Shown piece by piece: positions 31,698 through 41,992 of a DNA stretch of 64,000 nucleotides (its first letter is position 1; every line of letters begins with the position of its first letter). The notes beneath the pieces were generated by a model. The model searched no databases. It was not told the DNA's origin and saw nothing but the letters and a program-made list of their open reading frames with translations. The DNA is from Daucus carota subsp. sativus (taxonomy: Eukaryota; Streptophyta; Magnoliopsida; Apiales; Apiaceae). Where the stretch lies: contig NC_030382.2 of the NCBI RefSeq assembly GCF_001625215.2, positions 29,002,610 to 29,066,609 of the forward strand, read 5' to 3'. Position numbers and translations under genes: made by a program.

Positions 31698-32017
31698 TGT
31701 TGATTATACAACAACGAAAGCAGAATTCAAAATGAATAAACAAGAAAATAATTAAAAATCACCCTAGAAAAAGATTTACGTGGTTCGTTAAATATTCTTA
31801 CTCTACAATCCGCACTAATTTTATTGATCTTTCATAATTATAATGTGTTGTGTTGGGGTTTACAATTATATGATAGTATTTATAAGAGAAAAAACTGGAA
31901 TTAATCAAATCATAGTCTAATTCTGTAATACATAATTCCAATTAGAGTCCAAATCTGAAATATCTACTCCAACCAGAATTTAATTCTGAAACTGACTTTG
32001 TCTCCACAAACTCAACA
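31698..32017 (-). mobile_element. copia 3' LTR (320 bp) with adjacent polypurine tract
   Basis: On the minus strand it starts TGTTGAGTTTGTGGAGACAA and ends ATAATCAACA, giving TG...CA with short TGTTGA/TCAACA ends. Just outside its start is the polypurine tract CCAAGTGGGAGATTG (32018-32032), and a TATAAATAC box lies inside. It sits downstream of the minus-strand pol remnant, as expected for a 3' LTR. No second LTR was found within the window. Confidence 0.7.
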
Positions 32018-32179
32018 ATCTCCCACTTGGAGTCTGACCACATCTTCACTTCACTCTTGTAAGTGTAGTAAAACCCAATACTTCAATTAATAACTCTAAC
32101 CAGTGCATCGCCTTCTCATTAATCAATTCTAAAGGTTAATTGACTATATGTAAAGCTTCAACTATTCATGGATAACCAC

Positions 32180-33480
32180 CTAAGTCAATAAATCTGCATG
32201 ATCCTTTGAACCAAGGATTTTCTTCAAGTAAAAAGTATCATTGCTGATCAATTCTCTTGTAAAGTGATATCTTGGCTGAATATGCTTCGTCCGAGCATGA
32301 AACACATGATTCTTCACAAGATGAATGACACTCTTCCTGTCACTATACCAAGCATTGAACGCATGTTCCTTACCCAACTCCTCAGAAAAATTCTTCAACC
32401 AAATCATCTTCTTGCTAGCTTCAGAGATAACCATATATTTAGTTTTTGTGGTTGAAAAAGCAAACACTCTTTTGAAGTCGAGACATTCAACTAACTATTG
32501 TGCCATCCAAAGTGAAAATATATCTCGTAGTATTCTTTCTTGTATACAAACATTCACCCAAATCTGCGTCAGAAAAACCTTCCAAGATAACATCTTTCTT
32601 TTTGAAACATGACATAATCTTGGATGTACCTTTCAAGTAACGCAACAATCATTTGACTGTTTCCTAATACTCTTTCACTGGATTAGACATGAACATTAAT
32701 CTAACAACTCCCGCTATATGAGTAATGTCTAGCCTTGTACACACCATAACATACATTGAATTGCCAATTGCTGGCACATATGGAACTTTAGCCATATATT
32801 CGTTATCTTCATCTATTTTAGGTGATTGCTTCTTTGTAAGATTAAAGTAGACAACGGTGTACTTCTGGCCTTCGCATCCGGGATATTGAATTTCTCCAAC
32901 AATTTCCTGATATACTTCTCCTGTGATAATTTTAATGTACCTTCATATCTATCCCTCACGATGCTCATACCAAGTATCTGTTTCGTTGCGCCCATATCTT
33001 TCTTCTTAAAAACTTGTCTCTTTAGCTTGTTGATTTCTTTCATGTTTGATACTGCTATTAACATGTCATCAACATACAACAATAATATGTTATAAGATGA
33101 ATCAAACTATTTAAAGTAACAACAATGATCCATTACACTCTTTGTGTACCCTTTTTCATCATAAGTTGTCAAACTTCAAGTACCATTGTCATGGTTCTTG
33201 CTTCAAACCATACAAGCCTTTTATAAGCTTGCAAACAAGGTTTTCTTTCCCAGTTATCTGAAAACCCTCTATTTGTACCATGTAGAATGTCTTTATCAAG
33301 ATCACTATGTAAGAATGCGGTTTCAACATCTAGTTGCTCTAGATGTAATTCATATGTAGCCACAGTACTTAACACAATTCTGATAGTAGTCATCTTTACA
33401 ACCAGATATATCAACCAATACGTTTTTTTTGTTGAAGACCCTTGACTACTAACCTTGCTTTGTACCTCCTGCTGCCATCA
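32180..33480 (-). pseudogene. Ty1/copia pol remnant (RT and RNase H)
   Basis: Minus-strand pieces appear in pol order. First is RT start (33169-33414: TIRIVLSTVATYELHLEQLDVETAFLHSDLD). Next is the RT catalytic box YVDDMLIA (near 33075) with LGMSIVRDR and LSQEKYIRKLLEKFN. Then comes RNase H (32180-32467: FSTTKTKYMVISEASKKMIWLKNF, then HARTKHIQPRYHFTRELI). Multiple stops and frameshifts separate them. Gag, protease and integrase were not seen. With the LTR at 31698 it forms the 3' half of one decayed element. Confidence 0.85.
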
Positions 33481-33784
33481 GATTCTTCCTTGATTTAAAA
33501 CGCCCACTATTCTGTAAAGCCTTCTTCCCTGCTGGTAATTTCTAGTTTACTTACAAGTATTACAGATTCAATATACTAATAAAGTCATGTCATATTCCTA
33601 GCATGCAGATGCAGTTCAGTAACTCACTTGGTATGTTATAACAGAAAACTTCTATCGAATACTCTTTTTCCATGAGGAATTTAGTTGGTTTGTTTTATAG
33701 TGTTAGTATAATAATGATTTGTTTCCAGAATAAAATTTATCCTTAAGCAAGTTAGTTATTTTCATAGTAGTCAAGTAAGTATAT

Positions 33785-34150
33785 ATGTTTGGTGATGCTA
33801 TACTATTTAACAATTTAAAGTATTCGCGAAGTGAGGTTAATGAAGGTGTCCTCTGTGCAGGGAATTGTGAGGCCACATTTCCGATGATTCAACCTATGTT
33901 CTTCTCAGCTTAACTTGATAATTCTTGAAAGGCAGGCTCATTCAGGTATGAAAATAGGAATTACAGCTCTTCTTCTTTGCCTGTCCCTGATACAAATTGC
34001 TAAGCGAGCCACTAGAATTGTTGAAGTACGACTGGCATTTATCAACGAAAATAACCGGTCAAGGATTTGTTCAAGTTTAGCAATACAGGCATACAAATAA
34101 CCGTGATGCTCTATATCAATTAATCTGGCAAAGGATGTTTTGAAAACTGA
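33785..34150 (-). pseudogene. Degenerate SAUR class B, mirror of 25400
   Basis: Minus strand: IAKLEQILDRLFSLINASRTSTILVARLAICIRDRQRRRAVIPIFIPE, then a frameshift and the 3' end ('acaattccctgcacagagga', 'accttcattaacctcacttc'). This pairs with 25400-25745, sharing the odd 'ctaagaagaagagc' core form. Homology between the arms runs out at about 33785. Confidence 0.8.
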
Positions 34151-34341
34151 TTTTTTTATTGCTCTATGTAAACATGTAATAAGAAATGGTTGAAATATCA
34201 ATAAAAAGGGGGGGATCAAATTAGATGTTGCCTAGATAATATTTATAACATAATCCCTATTCTACAATTTACACTCAGAAGCCCATCAAATGAGATCGGA
34301 GGTGTTATACTATCTAGATGTATATGAATTGGTTTCCGTTA

Positions 34342-34628
34342 TCATTTGTTCAGGCACGAAGTGATTTCATTGAATGTGTCCACTGAGCAAGGAATCGTAA
34401 GACCTCCTTCCGGATGATTGAATCCAAATTCTTCCTCGGCTTGACTTAACAATTCTTGAAAGGCAGGCTCATTCAGATATGGAACCACAAATCTGCTTCT
34501 TTGCCTCTCCCCGATATAAACTGCCAAGCACCCCTTTGGAATTGTTGAAGTAAGATCAGGATTTATCAGAAAGATGACCAGTTGAGGATTTGTTTGAGAT
34601 TAGCAATGCGAGGCACACGAATACCCAT
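34342..34628 (-). pseudogene. SAUR class B pseudogene, mirror of 24897
   Basis: The ATG at 34628 begins [20 protein letters not shown] and then hits TGA. A 1-bp deletion turned 'tctttccttataaatcc' (24897) into 'tctttctgataaatcc'. Downstream a 6-bp in-frame deletion removes two codons of VPISYLNEP, leaving VPYLNEP. The remaining 3' part is clean to the NK end. Promoter motifs (CACATG 34824-34829, GAGACA 34892-34897) persist. Clearly inactive as a full SAUR. Confidence 0.88.
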
Positions 34629-35473
34629 TATGCAATAGTTTTTTTTAGTGAAGAGTTGGGGGAACAACAGAAACACAAGGAAATGTAAGTTTAAGGCTTG
34701 AAGCAATTGAGTTTGTGATGAATTCTACTAATGCTTAAATATATATTTATATATAGACCACAGAACAACTTAAACAATTCATTAGAAATATTATCCGAGT
34801 GGTGAAAAAGCAGTAGACACTAGCACATGATATTCTGTTCTGATAGCTACAAGTATATATGACCAATAAAGATTAGATCTATGTGTGTTGCGAGACATCA
34901 AGCCCTACTGCGTCTGCTTGATTAAGCCCCAGCAGCTACTGTTTTCTACTAAATGATTCATCAATTCAACAAAATAAACAGCTAATACAGGGGAAGAGAA
35001 CACCATCACATGGGCACCTAACTTTCTGTCCCACCTAAAACTCAAGAGTTTACAGCCATATTATTTGTATGGCATTCATATAAGTGTATATTACGCATAT
35101 ATACTCTCTCAGCTATGCTATAAGCATCAAACATATATTTAGATAAGAAGATACCAGGTTCAGATTTGTTGAACAAAAGTAGTAGGACATAATGTCTCTT
35201 AACAGACATTTAAGTCCTACCATTAGTCTTAAACATATGTGGCCATTGAAAGAGAATAGCATGTGCTAATGCCTAATGCATCTGTGCCACTCAATCTGCA
35301 TTTCAATCAACTGTTCAATACTTCCGTGCTCTATAAAACCGCTATCACAAACTCAACCAAATTCATCACATAATCAGTTGTATTCAAGTGTCTAAGCCTT
35401 CCATCTGCAGAAGTCCTTTAATTTCAATATCAGCAGAGTTTATCCTGAATACCACAAAAATTTTGTTAGCATC
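34629..35473. promoter_or_regulatory. Bidirectional SAUR promoter (34342 pseudogene / 35474)
   Basis: Class B side (minus): TATA near 34746-34755, CACATG 34824-34829, GAGACA 34892-34897. Class A side (plus): TGTCTC 35193-35198, CATGTG 35260-35265, TATAAAA 35332-35338. It mirrors 24052-24896 and keeps the class B TGTCTC that the left copy lost. Confidence 0.6.
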
Positions 35474-35761
35474 ATGGGTATCCGTGTTCCTCGTATCACC
35501 AGTCTCAAGCAAGTTCTAAACCGCCAATTCTCCTCAACAAATCTAGATCGTAGTACAAATGTCCCTAAGGGATGCATGGCAGTTTATGTTGGGGAGAACC
35601 AAAGAAGAAGATTTGTAGTTCCGATCTCTTACTTAAATGAGCCTACGTTCCAAGACCTGTTAAGTCAAGCTGAGGAAGAATTTGGGTTTAGTCATCCAGA
35701 AGGCGGCCTCACAATACCATGCAAAGAAGACACCTTCATTGATCTCTTGAACAGATTATGA
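35474..35761 (+). CDS. SAUR protein, class A (95 aa)
   Basis: Complete class A SAUR, 94 of 95 residues identical to the mirror gene 23764 (Ser73 versus Thr73). All core motifs are intact: [44 protein letters not shown]. Leader and 3' flank are also conserved with 23764, including 'tccagacattttatatatga' downstream. TATA at 35332-35338 with CATGTG and TGTCTC upstream. Its divergent partner is dead, so this half of the promoter is the one still serving a gene. Confidence 0.95.
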   Translation: MGIRVPRITSLKQVLNRQFSSTNLDRSTNVPKGCMAVYVGENQRRRFVVPISYLNEPTFQDLLSQAEEEFGFSHPEGGLTIPCKEDTFIDLLNRL

Positions 35762-35879
35762 GAGTTTATATATATGTGTACAGATACAAACATAGAGATA
35801 TGTTCTTAGATAGTTTGCAAATTTTGTGAACTAGTCCAGACATTTTATATATGACTGAGACTTTCGATGTAAATCTTTT

Positions 35880-36480
35880 TGGCATCAGTTAATACACTAA
35901 ATTGTTCTTTCTTGCAGAATTTTTGTAAATTGGTTCTTATCTCAAATACGTTTACTAGCAAATTTCGTTTTTCAGTATGGTTAAAGACTTAAAGATATCA
36001 ATCTTAATCTGTTAACGAAAAAAACACCTTAAAATTTGAATTTCTGATCTCTGAGGCTGAATGTGAAATTGTTAGGGTAGTTTTTGTTAATTTCTTATAA
36101 AATTTTATGTACGCTATTTATTTTAATTTTTATTAGATTAGAAGGCTCGTAAGGAAAATTACAAAATTTTAACTTAATTTGTTGAAAAGCCGGAATACAA
36201 TGGGATCTTCGGAAGGTTGATCATCACGAGTCTTACGATGATTTTGATTGGGTAGGTCAACAACAAAAGATTTCATTCTTTCGAAAGCACTACCGAGACC
36301 CGATACTTAATGCGTTAGCTACAACATTGCACACGTTGATACACAAAGCGGTAACTAATACCCCCTGTAGGCTAAGGAGCAGAAGGAGTATTCGTGATAA
36401 TAAATGACTTGTATAGGTTAAACTATGCCTGAGATATATTTATAAATCAGTTAGAACTGCTTATAAATATAAATTTTGAT
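35880..36480. repeat. SAUR-array spacer module (inverted)
   Basis: No gene; reverse complement of the module at 23040-23680 and 15700-16150. Confidence 0.6.
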
Positions 36481-36510
36481 TAAGAGTTAGCAAAATCACC
36501 TTGTGTCGAG

Positions 36511-36590
36511 GCTGATTTATCAAGACAATTGCAAGATTTCCTTTGTTTTGGATGTTACCAACATAAGCAGCCATTTGGAATTGCTAAAAG
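36511..36590 (-). pseudogene. SAUR internal fragment
   Basis: Minus-strand counterpart of 15541-15650 ('gcaattccaaatggctgctt', 'ggaaatc'), with about 30 bp missing in the middle. Confidence 0.65.
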
Positions 36591-36816
36591 TGGCGGCCTT
36601 TTGTGTCAGTGATTTGTTTAAGGCATAAAGTTTATCATGAGACACTTAGTATTTTGCTGTAGAGAAATTAAAGTATCTATGACAATAAGTGATGGTCAAT
36701 ATGTTCAAAAAAATCGAGTATCAAATTTTGCTTTCCCTACAAAAAAATATATATAAATTCTATATGTTCTGCAATTTACACTCAGAAACTCATCAAATGA
36801 GATCGGAGGTGCTATA

Positions 36817-37103
36817 CTATCTACAAGTATATAAATTGTTCAGGCGCGAAGTGATTTCAATGAATGTGTCCACTGAGCAAGGAATTGTAAGGCCTCCTTC
36901 TGGATGATCGAATCCAAATTTTTCCTCGGCTTGACTTGACAAATCTTGAAAGGCAGGCTCATTCAGGTAAGAAATGGGTACCACAAATCGGCTTCTTTGC
37001 CTCTCCCCAATATAAACTGCCAAGCACCCATTTGGAATCGTTGAAGTAAGATCAGGATTTAATAAGAAAGGTGAGAGGTTAAGGATTTGTTTGAGATTAG
37101 TAA
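36817..37103 (-). pseudogene. SAUR class B, promoter and first codons deleted
   Basis: From about 37103 down it encodes [26 protein letters not shown].., then [37 protein letters not shown] and the normal tail to LYTCR. The ATG, MGIRMPR codons and the whole proximal promoter are absent. The frame runs directly into 'ttattattactaatctc', sequence that in paralogs lies about 270 bp upstream of the ATG ('gaacacttattattt', 20922-20936). A deletion joined these sites at a short TTATTA-type overlap. The coding part is otherwise clean, so the event is not old. Confidence 0.88.
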
Positions 37104-37806
37104 TAATAAGTGTTCATGTGACAGTGTTTCTTCCAGCTCCAAGTGATAGTTTCACATAATGCAGCTTGACCATTACAAAGATGTTGGGTCCATTTAATCT
37201 GATAATCTGTTTCTAAGAGATATATTCATACATTCACCTGGAGTTTTCTACTACATGATACATCTATTGAACAAAAGAAGCAGCTGAGATAGGTCAAGAA
37301 AATACCATCACATGAGCACCAAACTTGCCTGTCCCACCCAAAAGTATTGACCAATAAAAGCATGAGATATGATTCCTTGCCTGTCGAACACATTCACCTG
37401 GAGTTTCCAGCCATAATATGTATGTCGATGACCTTAGTATGAACTCTCTTATCTTCTCTATAATTATAAAGCAAAATTTATAGATAAGAAAAAATCAGGT
37501 GAAGAATTGTTCAACACAAGTGGTAGGACAAGATGTCACTCACAGACATACAAATCCTACCCATAGTCTCGAAATGTGTAAATATTCAAAGAGAATAGCA
37601 TGTGCTAATGCCTATTGCATCTGCGTCAATCCGCATTTTGATCAACAGATCAATTTTCTATCAGTTCTATATAGACACTGTTGGAAAGTTAAGCAAAGTC
37701 ATTTCAGAATTGAGTGTATTCTAGTGTCGAAGCTTCAATCTGCAGAAGTCCTTATAATTTCATATCCCCAACGTTTACCTGAAAACTTTAATTTTTCATT
37801 AGCGTC
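37104..37806 (+). promoter_or_regulatory. Orphan class A SAUR promoter and leader
   Basis: Plus-strand class A promoter with 'aagatgtcactcacagacat' (TGTCAC variant, near 37534, as in 14161), CATGTG in 'gcatgtgctaatgcc' near 37600, a weak TATA ('tctatatagaca', 37669-37680) and the usual leader ('ctgcagaagtcctt...ttagcgtc'). It leads only to the vestige at 37807. Confidence 0.6.
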
Positions 37807-37818
37807 ATGGGTTTCTAA
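37807..37818 (+). pseudogene. SAUR class A start-codon vestige
   Basis: The leader ends 'agcgtcATGGGT' exactly as in 13914, then TTC TAA. Only the first two codons of MGIR are left; the coding body has been replaced by Helitron-like sequence starting within about 60 bp. Confidence 0.75.
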
Positions 37819-37865
37819 AAAATATTATTCATACAAGGAATTACATTGATAAATTATTTAGAAGC

Positions 37866-38170
37866 TAACGTACAACCCGTGCTTCGCATGAGCAAGTATA
37901 TAAGTTTGTTTCTATTACTGAAATTTTAATTGTTATAGAATTGATGGATATTCATGAATTGTTTCTTCCAATGGTAAAAAGGAGAAAAATGTGCAATTTT
38001 AGTTTGTTTTCAAAGTCCAATTACAAAGAGCAGATGTGTGAGATGAGAGGTTTTTTCTCTGAATGATTATCAAAAAGATCTTCAGAGAAACAGAGTCTAG
38101 GTTTACAATACTAGTCTGCATAATTTAGAGATTTACTGCAGATTTTAGCATAATATGCAGAATCTGGGGA
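37866..38170 (-). mobile_element. Helitron-like 3' end (copy 1)
   Basis: 'acccgtgcttcgcatgagc' near the 'tagaagctaacg' edge, followed by about 200 bp matching 56377-56620 ('agtatataagtt', 'gatattcatgaa', 'attttgttttcaaa'). On the minus strand this gives a GC hairpin a few bases before a CTAG/TTAG-type end, the Helitron 3' form. The terminus is degenerate here. Confidence 0.4.
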
Positions 38171-38560
38171 TATTTTGTTTTGCGATATGTCTGCAGAATA
38201 TTCTGAATACTAAAGTTTTTCCCATTAGTCGGCAATTTTTTTTTTGATGCATTTTTTTTTTGCAGAATTTTATTGCATCATTTGCTGTCAAGACTTAGTC
38301 AATTTATTAGTCAATCTCATATTCTATATTCTCTGGATGAAGTGTGCTATGTTAAGATTCCGATAAATATAGCAGCAAACAACAATGAAGTTCTTTTTTA
38401 TGTCCAAAAAAAATAAATAACAACGACGACGATGATTACACAGCTCTGACAACCAAGGGCTTATTTAATCAAGGATGGTTGAATGAAAACACTATCGCAT
38501 GAGCACCTAACTTGTCTGTCCCAACTAAAACTCAAGACTTTCCAGCCAATTATTTGTATG
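38171..38560. other. Non-genic sequence between element and SAUR unit
   Basis: No gene. It is AT-rich until about 38460, where class A promoter-distal sequence begins ('cacctaacttgtctgtcc'). The class B partner expected on the minus strand upstream of 38861 is absent. Confidence 0.45.
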
Positions 38561-38860
38561 TCATTTAAGTAGTAGGACATGATGTTTCTTAACAGACATT
38601 TAAGTCCTACCATAAGTCTTAAACATATGTGGCCATTGAGAGAGAATAGCATGTGCTAATGCCTAATTCATCTGTGCCACTCAATCAAATGTTCAATTGT
38701 TCAATACTACTTCCTATGTGCTCTATAAAACAGCTATTTTAAACTCAACCAAATTCATCTCATAATCAAGTGTATTCAAGTGTCCAAGCCTTCCATCTGC
38801 AAAAGTCCTTGTATTTCAATATCAGCAGAGTTTATCCTGAATACTTTTTTTTTAAGCATA
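38561..38860 (+). promoter_or_regulatory. Class A SAUR promoter, auxin element mutated
   Basis: CATGTG 38650-38655 and TATAAAA 38725-38731 are kept. At the auxin element site it reads 'gatgtttcttaacagac' (38581-38597), TGTTTC in place of TGTCTC. Confidence 0.55.
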
Positions 38861-39148
38861 ATGGGTATCCGCGTTCCTCGTATCACCAGTCTCAAGCAAA
38901 TTCTAAACCGCCAATTCTCCTCAACAAATCTTGATCGTAGTACAAGTTTCCCTAAGGGATGCATTGCAGTTTATGTTGGTGAGAACCAAAGAAGAAGATT
39001 TGTAGTTCCGATCTCGTACTTAAGTGAGCCTACATTTCAAGACCTGTTAAGTCGAGCTGAGGAAGAATTTGAATTTAGTCATCCAGAAGGTGGCCTCACA
39101 ATCCCATGCAAGGAAGACACCTTCATTGATCTCTTGAACAGATTATGA
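38861..39148 (+). CDS. SAUR protein, class A (95 aa)
   Basis: Complete class [75 protein letters not shown] (Arg for Gln65 and Glu for Gly71 in QAEEEFGF), [16 protein letters not shown]. Those two changes in a strongly conserved motif, plus Asn30Phe before PKGC, make it the most divergent intact class A protein here. The frame is open upstream but the first ATG is 38861. Its promoter lacks the canonical TGTCTC. It has no divergent partner. Confidence 0.9.
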   Translation: MGIRVPRITSLKQILNRQFSSTNLDRSTSFPKGCIAVYVGENQRRRFVVPISYLSEPTFQDLLSRAEEEFEFSHPEGGLTIPCKEDTFIDLLNRL

Positions 39149-39389
39149 GGGTTTATATATGTCTGCAGATATGTACATACTGATATGTTGTTAGATAGTT
39201 TTGTGAACTAGTCCAGACATTTTATATTTGACTGAGACTTTCCATGTAAATCTTTTAGGCATTAATTAATAAATAAAATCATTCTTTCTTTTGACAAAAA
39301 AAAAATTTATTCTTTCTTGTAGATTTTTTGTAAATTGGTTCTATCTCAAATACTTTTAGTGAGCAAATTGGTTAACAATACCAATCTTA

Positions 39390-39700
39390 GGTTGTGTTCA
39401 CTTGGATGGAATGGAATGGAAAATTATATAGAAATTTTATGGAGAAAGAAGAAAGTATGAGATAATAGTGACTAAATATGAATGGGTTTAAATATCTTGT
39501 GATAACGATTGTAAGGAAACATGATGTAGAAATGGAATAACCATTCCTTATAAAACATGTGGGCTAGAATTCTAGTTAAAATAGTAGCAAAGGAATGAAA
39601 ATTATGTACATTTTCTCTAACCAACACTATGTTAGAGACTTAGAGTACAAAATTCATTCCATTCTCCCTTGTGTTCCATTCCATCCAAGTGAACACAATC
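39390..39700. mobile_element. Tourist-like MITE (TTA target duplication)
   Basis: The ends GGTTGTGTTCACTTGGATGG and the complement of CCATCCAAGTGAACACAATC form about 27-bp TIRs including the GGAATGGAATG block. TTA flanks both sides (39387-39389, 39701-39703). A longer AATCTTAG repeat is also possible as the duplication, so the superfamily is not certain. The related spacer at 535-545 ('agactaagattggtattg') shows the empty site. 311 bp, non-coding. Confidence 0.8.
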
Positions 39701-39719
39701 TTAGTATTTTAAGGAAAAA

Positions 39720-40200
39720 AACCTTAAAACTTGATACTAATCTCTGAGGTAGAATGTTAAATTGTTAGGGTAGTTTCTGTTAACTTCTTATAAAATTTGC
39801 ATATAAGGTATTTTTTTATTAATATTTATTAGATTGGAAAGCTTTGCAGGGAAATTACAAAATTTTAACTTCATTTGTTGGAAAGCCAGAATACAATGGG
39901 ATCCTCGGAAGGTTGATCATCACGAGGTCTTACAATGACTTTGATTGGGAAGTTCAATGACAACAGGTTTCATTCTTGAAAAATCACACTCAGACGGGAT
40001 CTTAACGTGTCAGCTACAGCAATGCACAGGAGGTTGATACGCACATTACTAATAAGTAATATCCCGTAGGCTGAGGAGCAAAAGGAGCATTCATGATAAT
40101 AAATGACTTATATAGATTAACCAATGCAGGAGATATATTTATAAATTAGTTAGAACTGTTTATAAATATAAATTTTGATTAAGAGCTTGCAAACTCACCT
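39720..40200. repeat. SAUR-array spacer module (inverted)
   Basis: No gene; reverse complement of about 120-540 and 15720-16140. Confidence 0.6.
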
Positions 40201-40220
40201 GGTGTCAGTGCTTACTTTTG

Positions 40221-40312
40221 AAGACGATTGCAAGATTCGGGTATGAAACAGTAACTACAAATTTTCTTTGTTTTGGGTGTTCCCAATATAAGCAACCTGG
40301 AATTGCTAAAAA
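40221..40312 (-). pseudogene. SAUR internal fragment
   Basis: Minus strand: AIPGCLYWEHPKQRKFVVTVSYPNLAIVF, the same scrap as 15541-15650 and in the same place relative to the class B gene 40538. Confidence 0.75.
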
Positions 40313-40537
40313 TGGGGGCCTTATGTGTTGGTGATGTGTTTTAGGCTTAAAGTTTATCATCAGACACTTAGTGATATGCTTTAGAGAAAATAACAAGTAT
40401 CTATAAGCATAAGTGATGGTCAATATGTTCAAAATTTGAGTATCAAATTATGCTTTCCCTACAAAATATATTTGAAAAATCTGTATGTTCTACAGTTTAC
40501 ACTCAGAAACTCAATAAATGAGATCGGAGGTGCTATA

Positions 40538-40846
40538 CTATCTACAAGTATATAGATTGTTCAGGCGCGAAGTGATTTCATTGAATGTGTCCACTGAGCA
40601 AGGAATGGTAAGACCTCCTTCCGGATGATTGAATCCAAATTCTTCCTCGGCTTGACTTAACAAATCTTGAAAGGCAGGCTCATTCAGGTATGAAATGGGT
40701 ACCACAAATCGGCTTCTTTGCCTCTCCCCAATATAAACTGCCAAGCACCCCTTTGGAATCGTTGAAGTAAGATCAGGATTTAATAAGAAAGATGAGCGGT
40801 TAAGGATTTGTTTGAGAGTAGTAATACGAGGCATACGGATACCCAT
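40538..40846 (-). CDS. SAUR protein, class B (102 aa)
   Basis: Complete [76 protein letters not shown], tail [14 protein letters not shown]. It keeps the residues that its mirror gene 21155 has changed (Pro6, Arg17, Phe47), so this copy is closer to the inferred ancestor. TATATAAA at 40971-40978 (minus) and CACATG at 41050-41055. Divergent from 41993. Confidence 0.95.
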   Translation of the reverse strand: MGIRMPRITTLKQILNRSSFLLNPDLTSTIPKGCLAVYIGERQRSRFVVPISYLNEPAFQDLLSQAEEEFGFNHPEGGLTIPCSVDTFNEITSRLNNLYTCR

Positions 40847-41992
40847 GACACTATAGATCTTTCAGAGAAGAATTCAGGAAAGTGAAGAAAAACTGGGACT
40901 TGTATAGTTTTAAGGAAAAGACTTTAGACCAGTGAGTTTGTGATGAATGTTAGTATCGCTTAATTATGTGTTTATATAGAACAATCAGAAGTTGTGTAGA
41001 ACATGTCATCAAATTGTACATTGAGCGGTAAGTAGGCATTAGACACTAGCACATGCAGATTTAACATGAAGTTTTGAGTGGCATGATATGGATTTTATGT
41101 TTTGGGTTTGTCTGCACTGATTATGGAGGGGTTGAAATAATAAGTGTTCATGTGCCATTGTTTTTTCCAGCTCCAAGTTGATATTTTCACATAACGAAGC
41201 TAGACCATGTCGAAGATGTTGGGTCCATTTAATCTGATAATCTGTTTCAAAGAGATATATTCATACACTCACCTGGAGTTTTCTACTACATGATACATCA
41301 ATTTAACAAAAGATGCAGCTGAGATAGGTCAAGAAAACACCATCACATGAGCACCAAACTTGCCTATCCCACCTAGGACTATTGACCAATAAAAGCATGA
41401 GATTTGATTTTTTGCCTGTCGATATAACAACTTGTATGATTCCCAGAGCAGATATGGGACAAACCATTATGATCTGTTTCTTTCGTGGATATAACAACTT
41501 GTATCAGGTGTTTCCTACTGCACAAAAAATAAATAGCTAGGATAGGTGAATGAAAACACTATCACATGAGCACCTAACTTGTCTGTCCCACCCAGAACTA
41601 CTGACCACAAAAACTAACAACTTGAATTTGCTACCTTGCTTGCCAGGCAAATTATTTGTACCGTGTTCATATCCGTATATATTACGTTATAGACTATCAG
41701 TAGGACATGATGTCTCTCAGAAGACATTCAAGTCCTAGCATTACTCTTAAATATGTGTGGCCTTTGAAAGAGAATAGCATGTGCTATTGCCTAATGCATC
41801 TGTTCCACTCAATCTGCATCTTCATCACCCGCTCATTACTTGTTATTTCTATATAAAAACTGTGATCTCCTCAACCAAATTCATCAAAAAATCAAGTCTA
41901 ATTAAGGGTCTAAGCCTAGCATCTGCAGAAGTTCTTTTATTTTCCATATCCCCAGAGATTATCCGTCGAATTTTCAATTTTCCTTGAGCATC
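40847..41992. promoter_or_regulatory. Bidirectional SAUR promoter (40538 / 41993)
   Basis: Class B side: TATATAAA 40971-40978, CACATG 41050-41055. Class A side: TGTCTC 41711-41716, CATGTG 41778-41783, TATATAAA 41850-41857. Mirrors 20194-21154. Confidence 0.6.

Noticed and set aside
32264-33095. Plus-strand ORFs over the copia remnant
   Set aside because: They are opposite-strand shadows of the RT and RNase H pieces.
35762-35860. SAUR 3'-UTR DST instability element
   Set aside because: Pieces such as 'ttagatagt' and 'catagagat' occur, but the GGA/ATAGAT/GTA arrangement could not be found clearly in any class.
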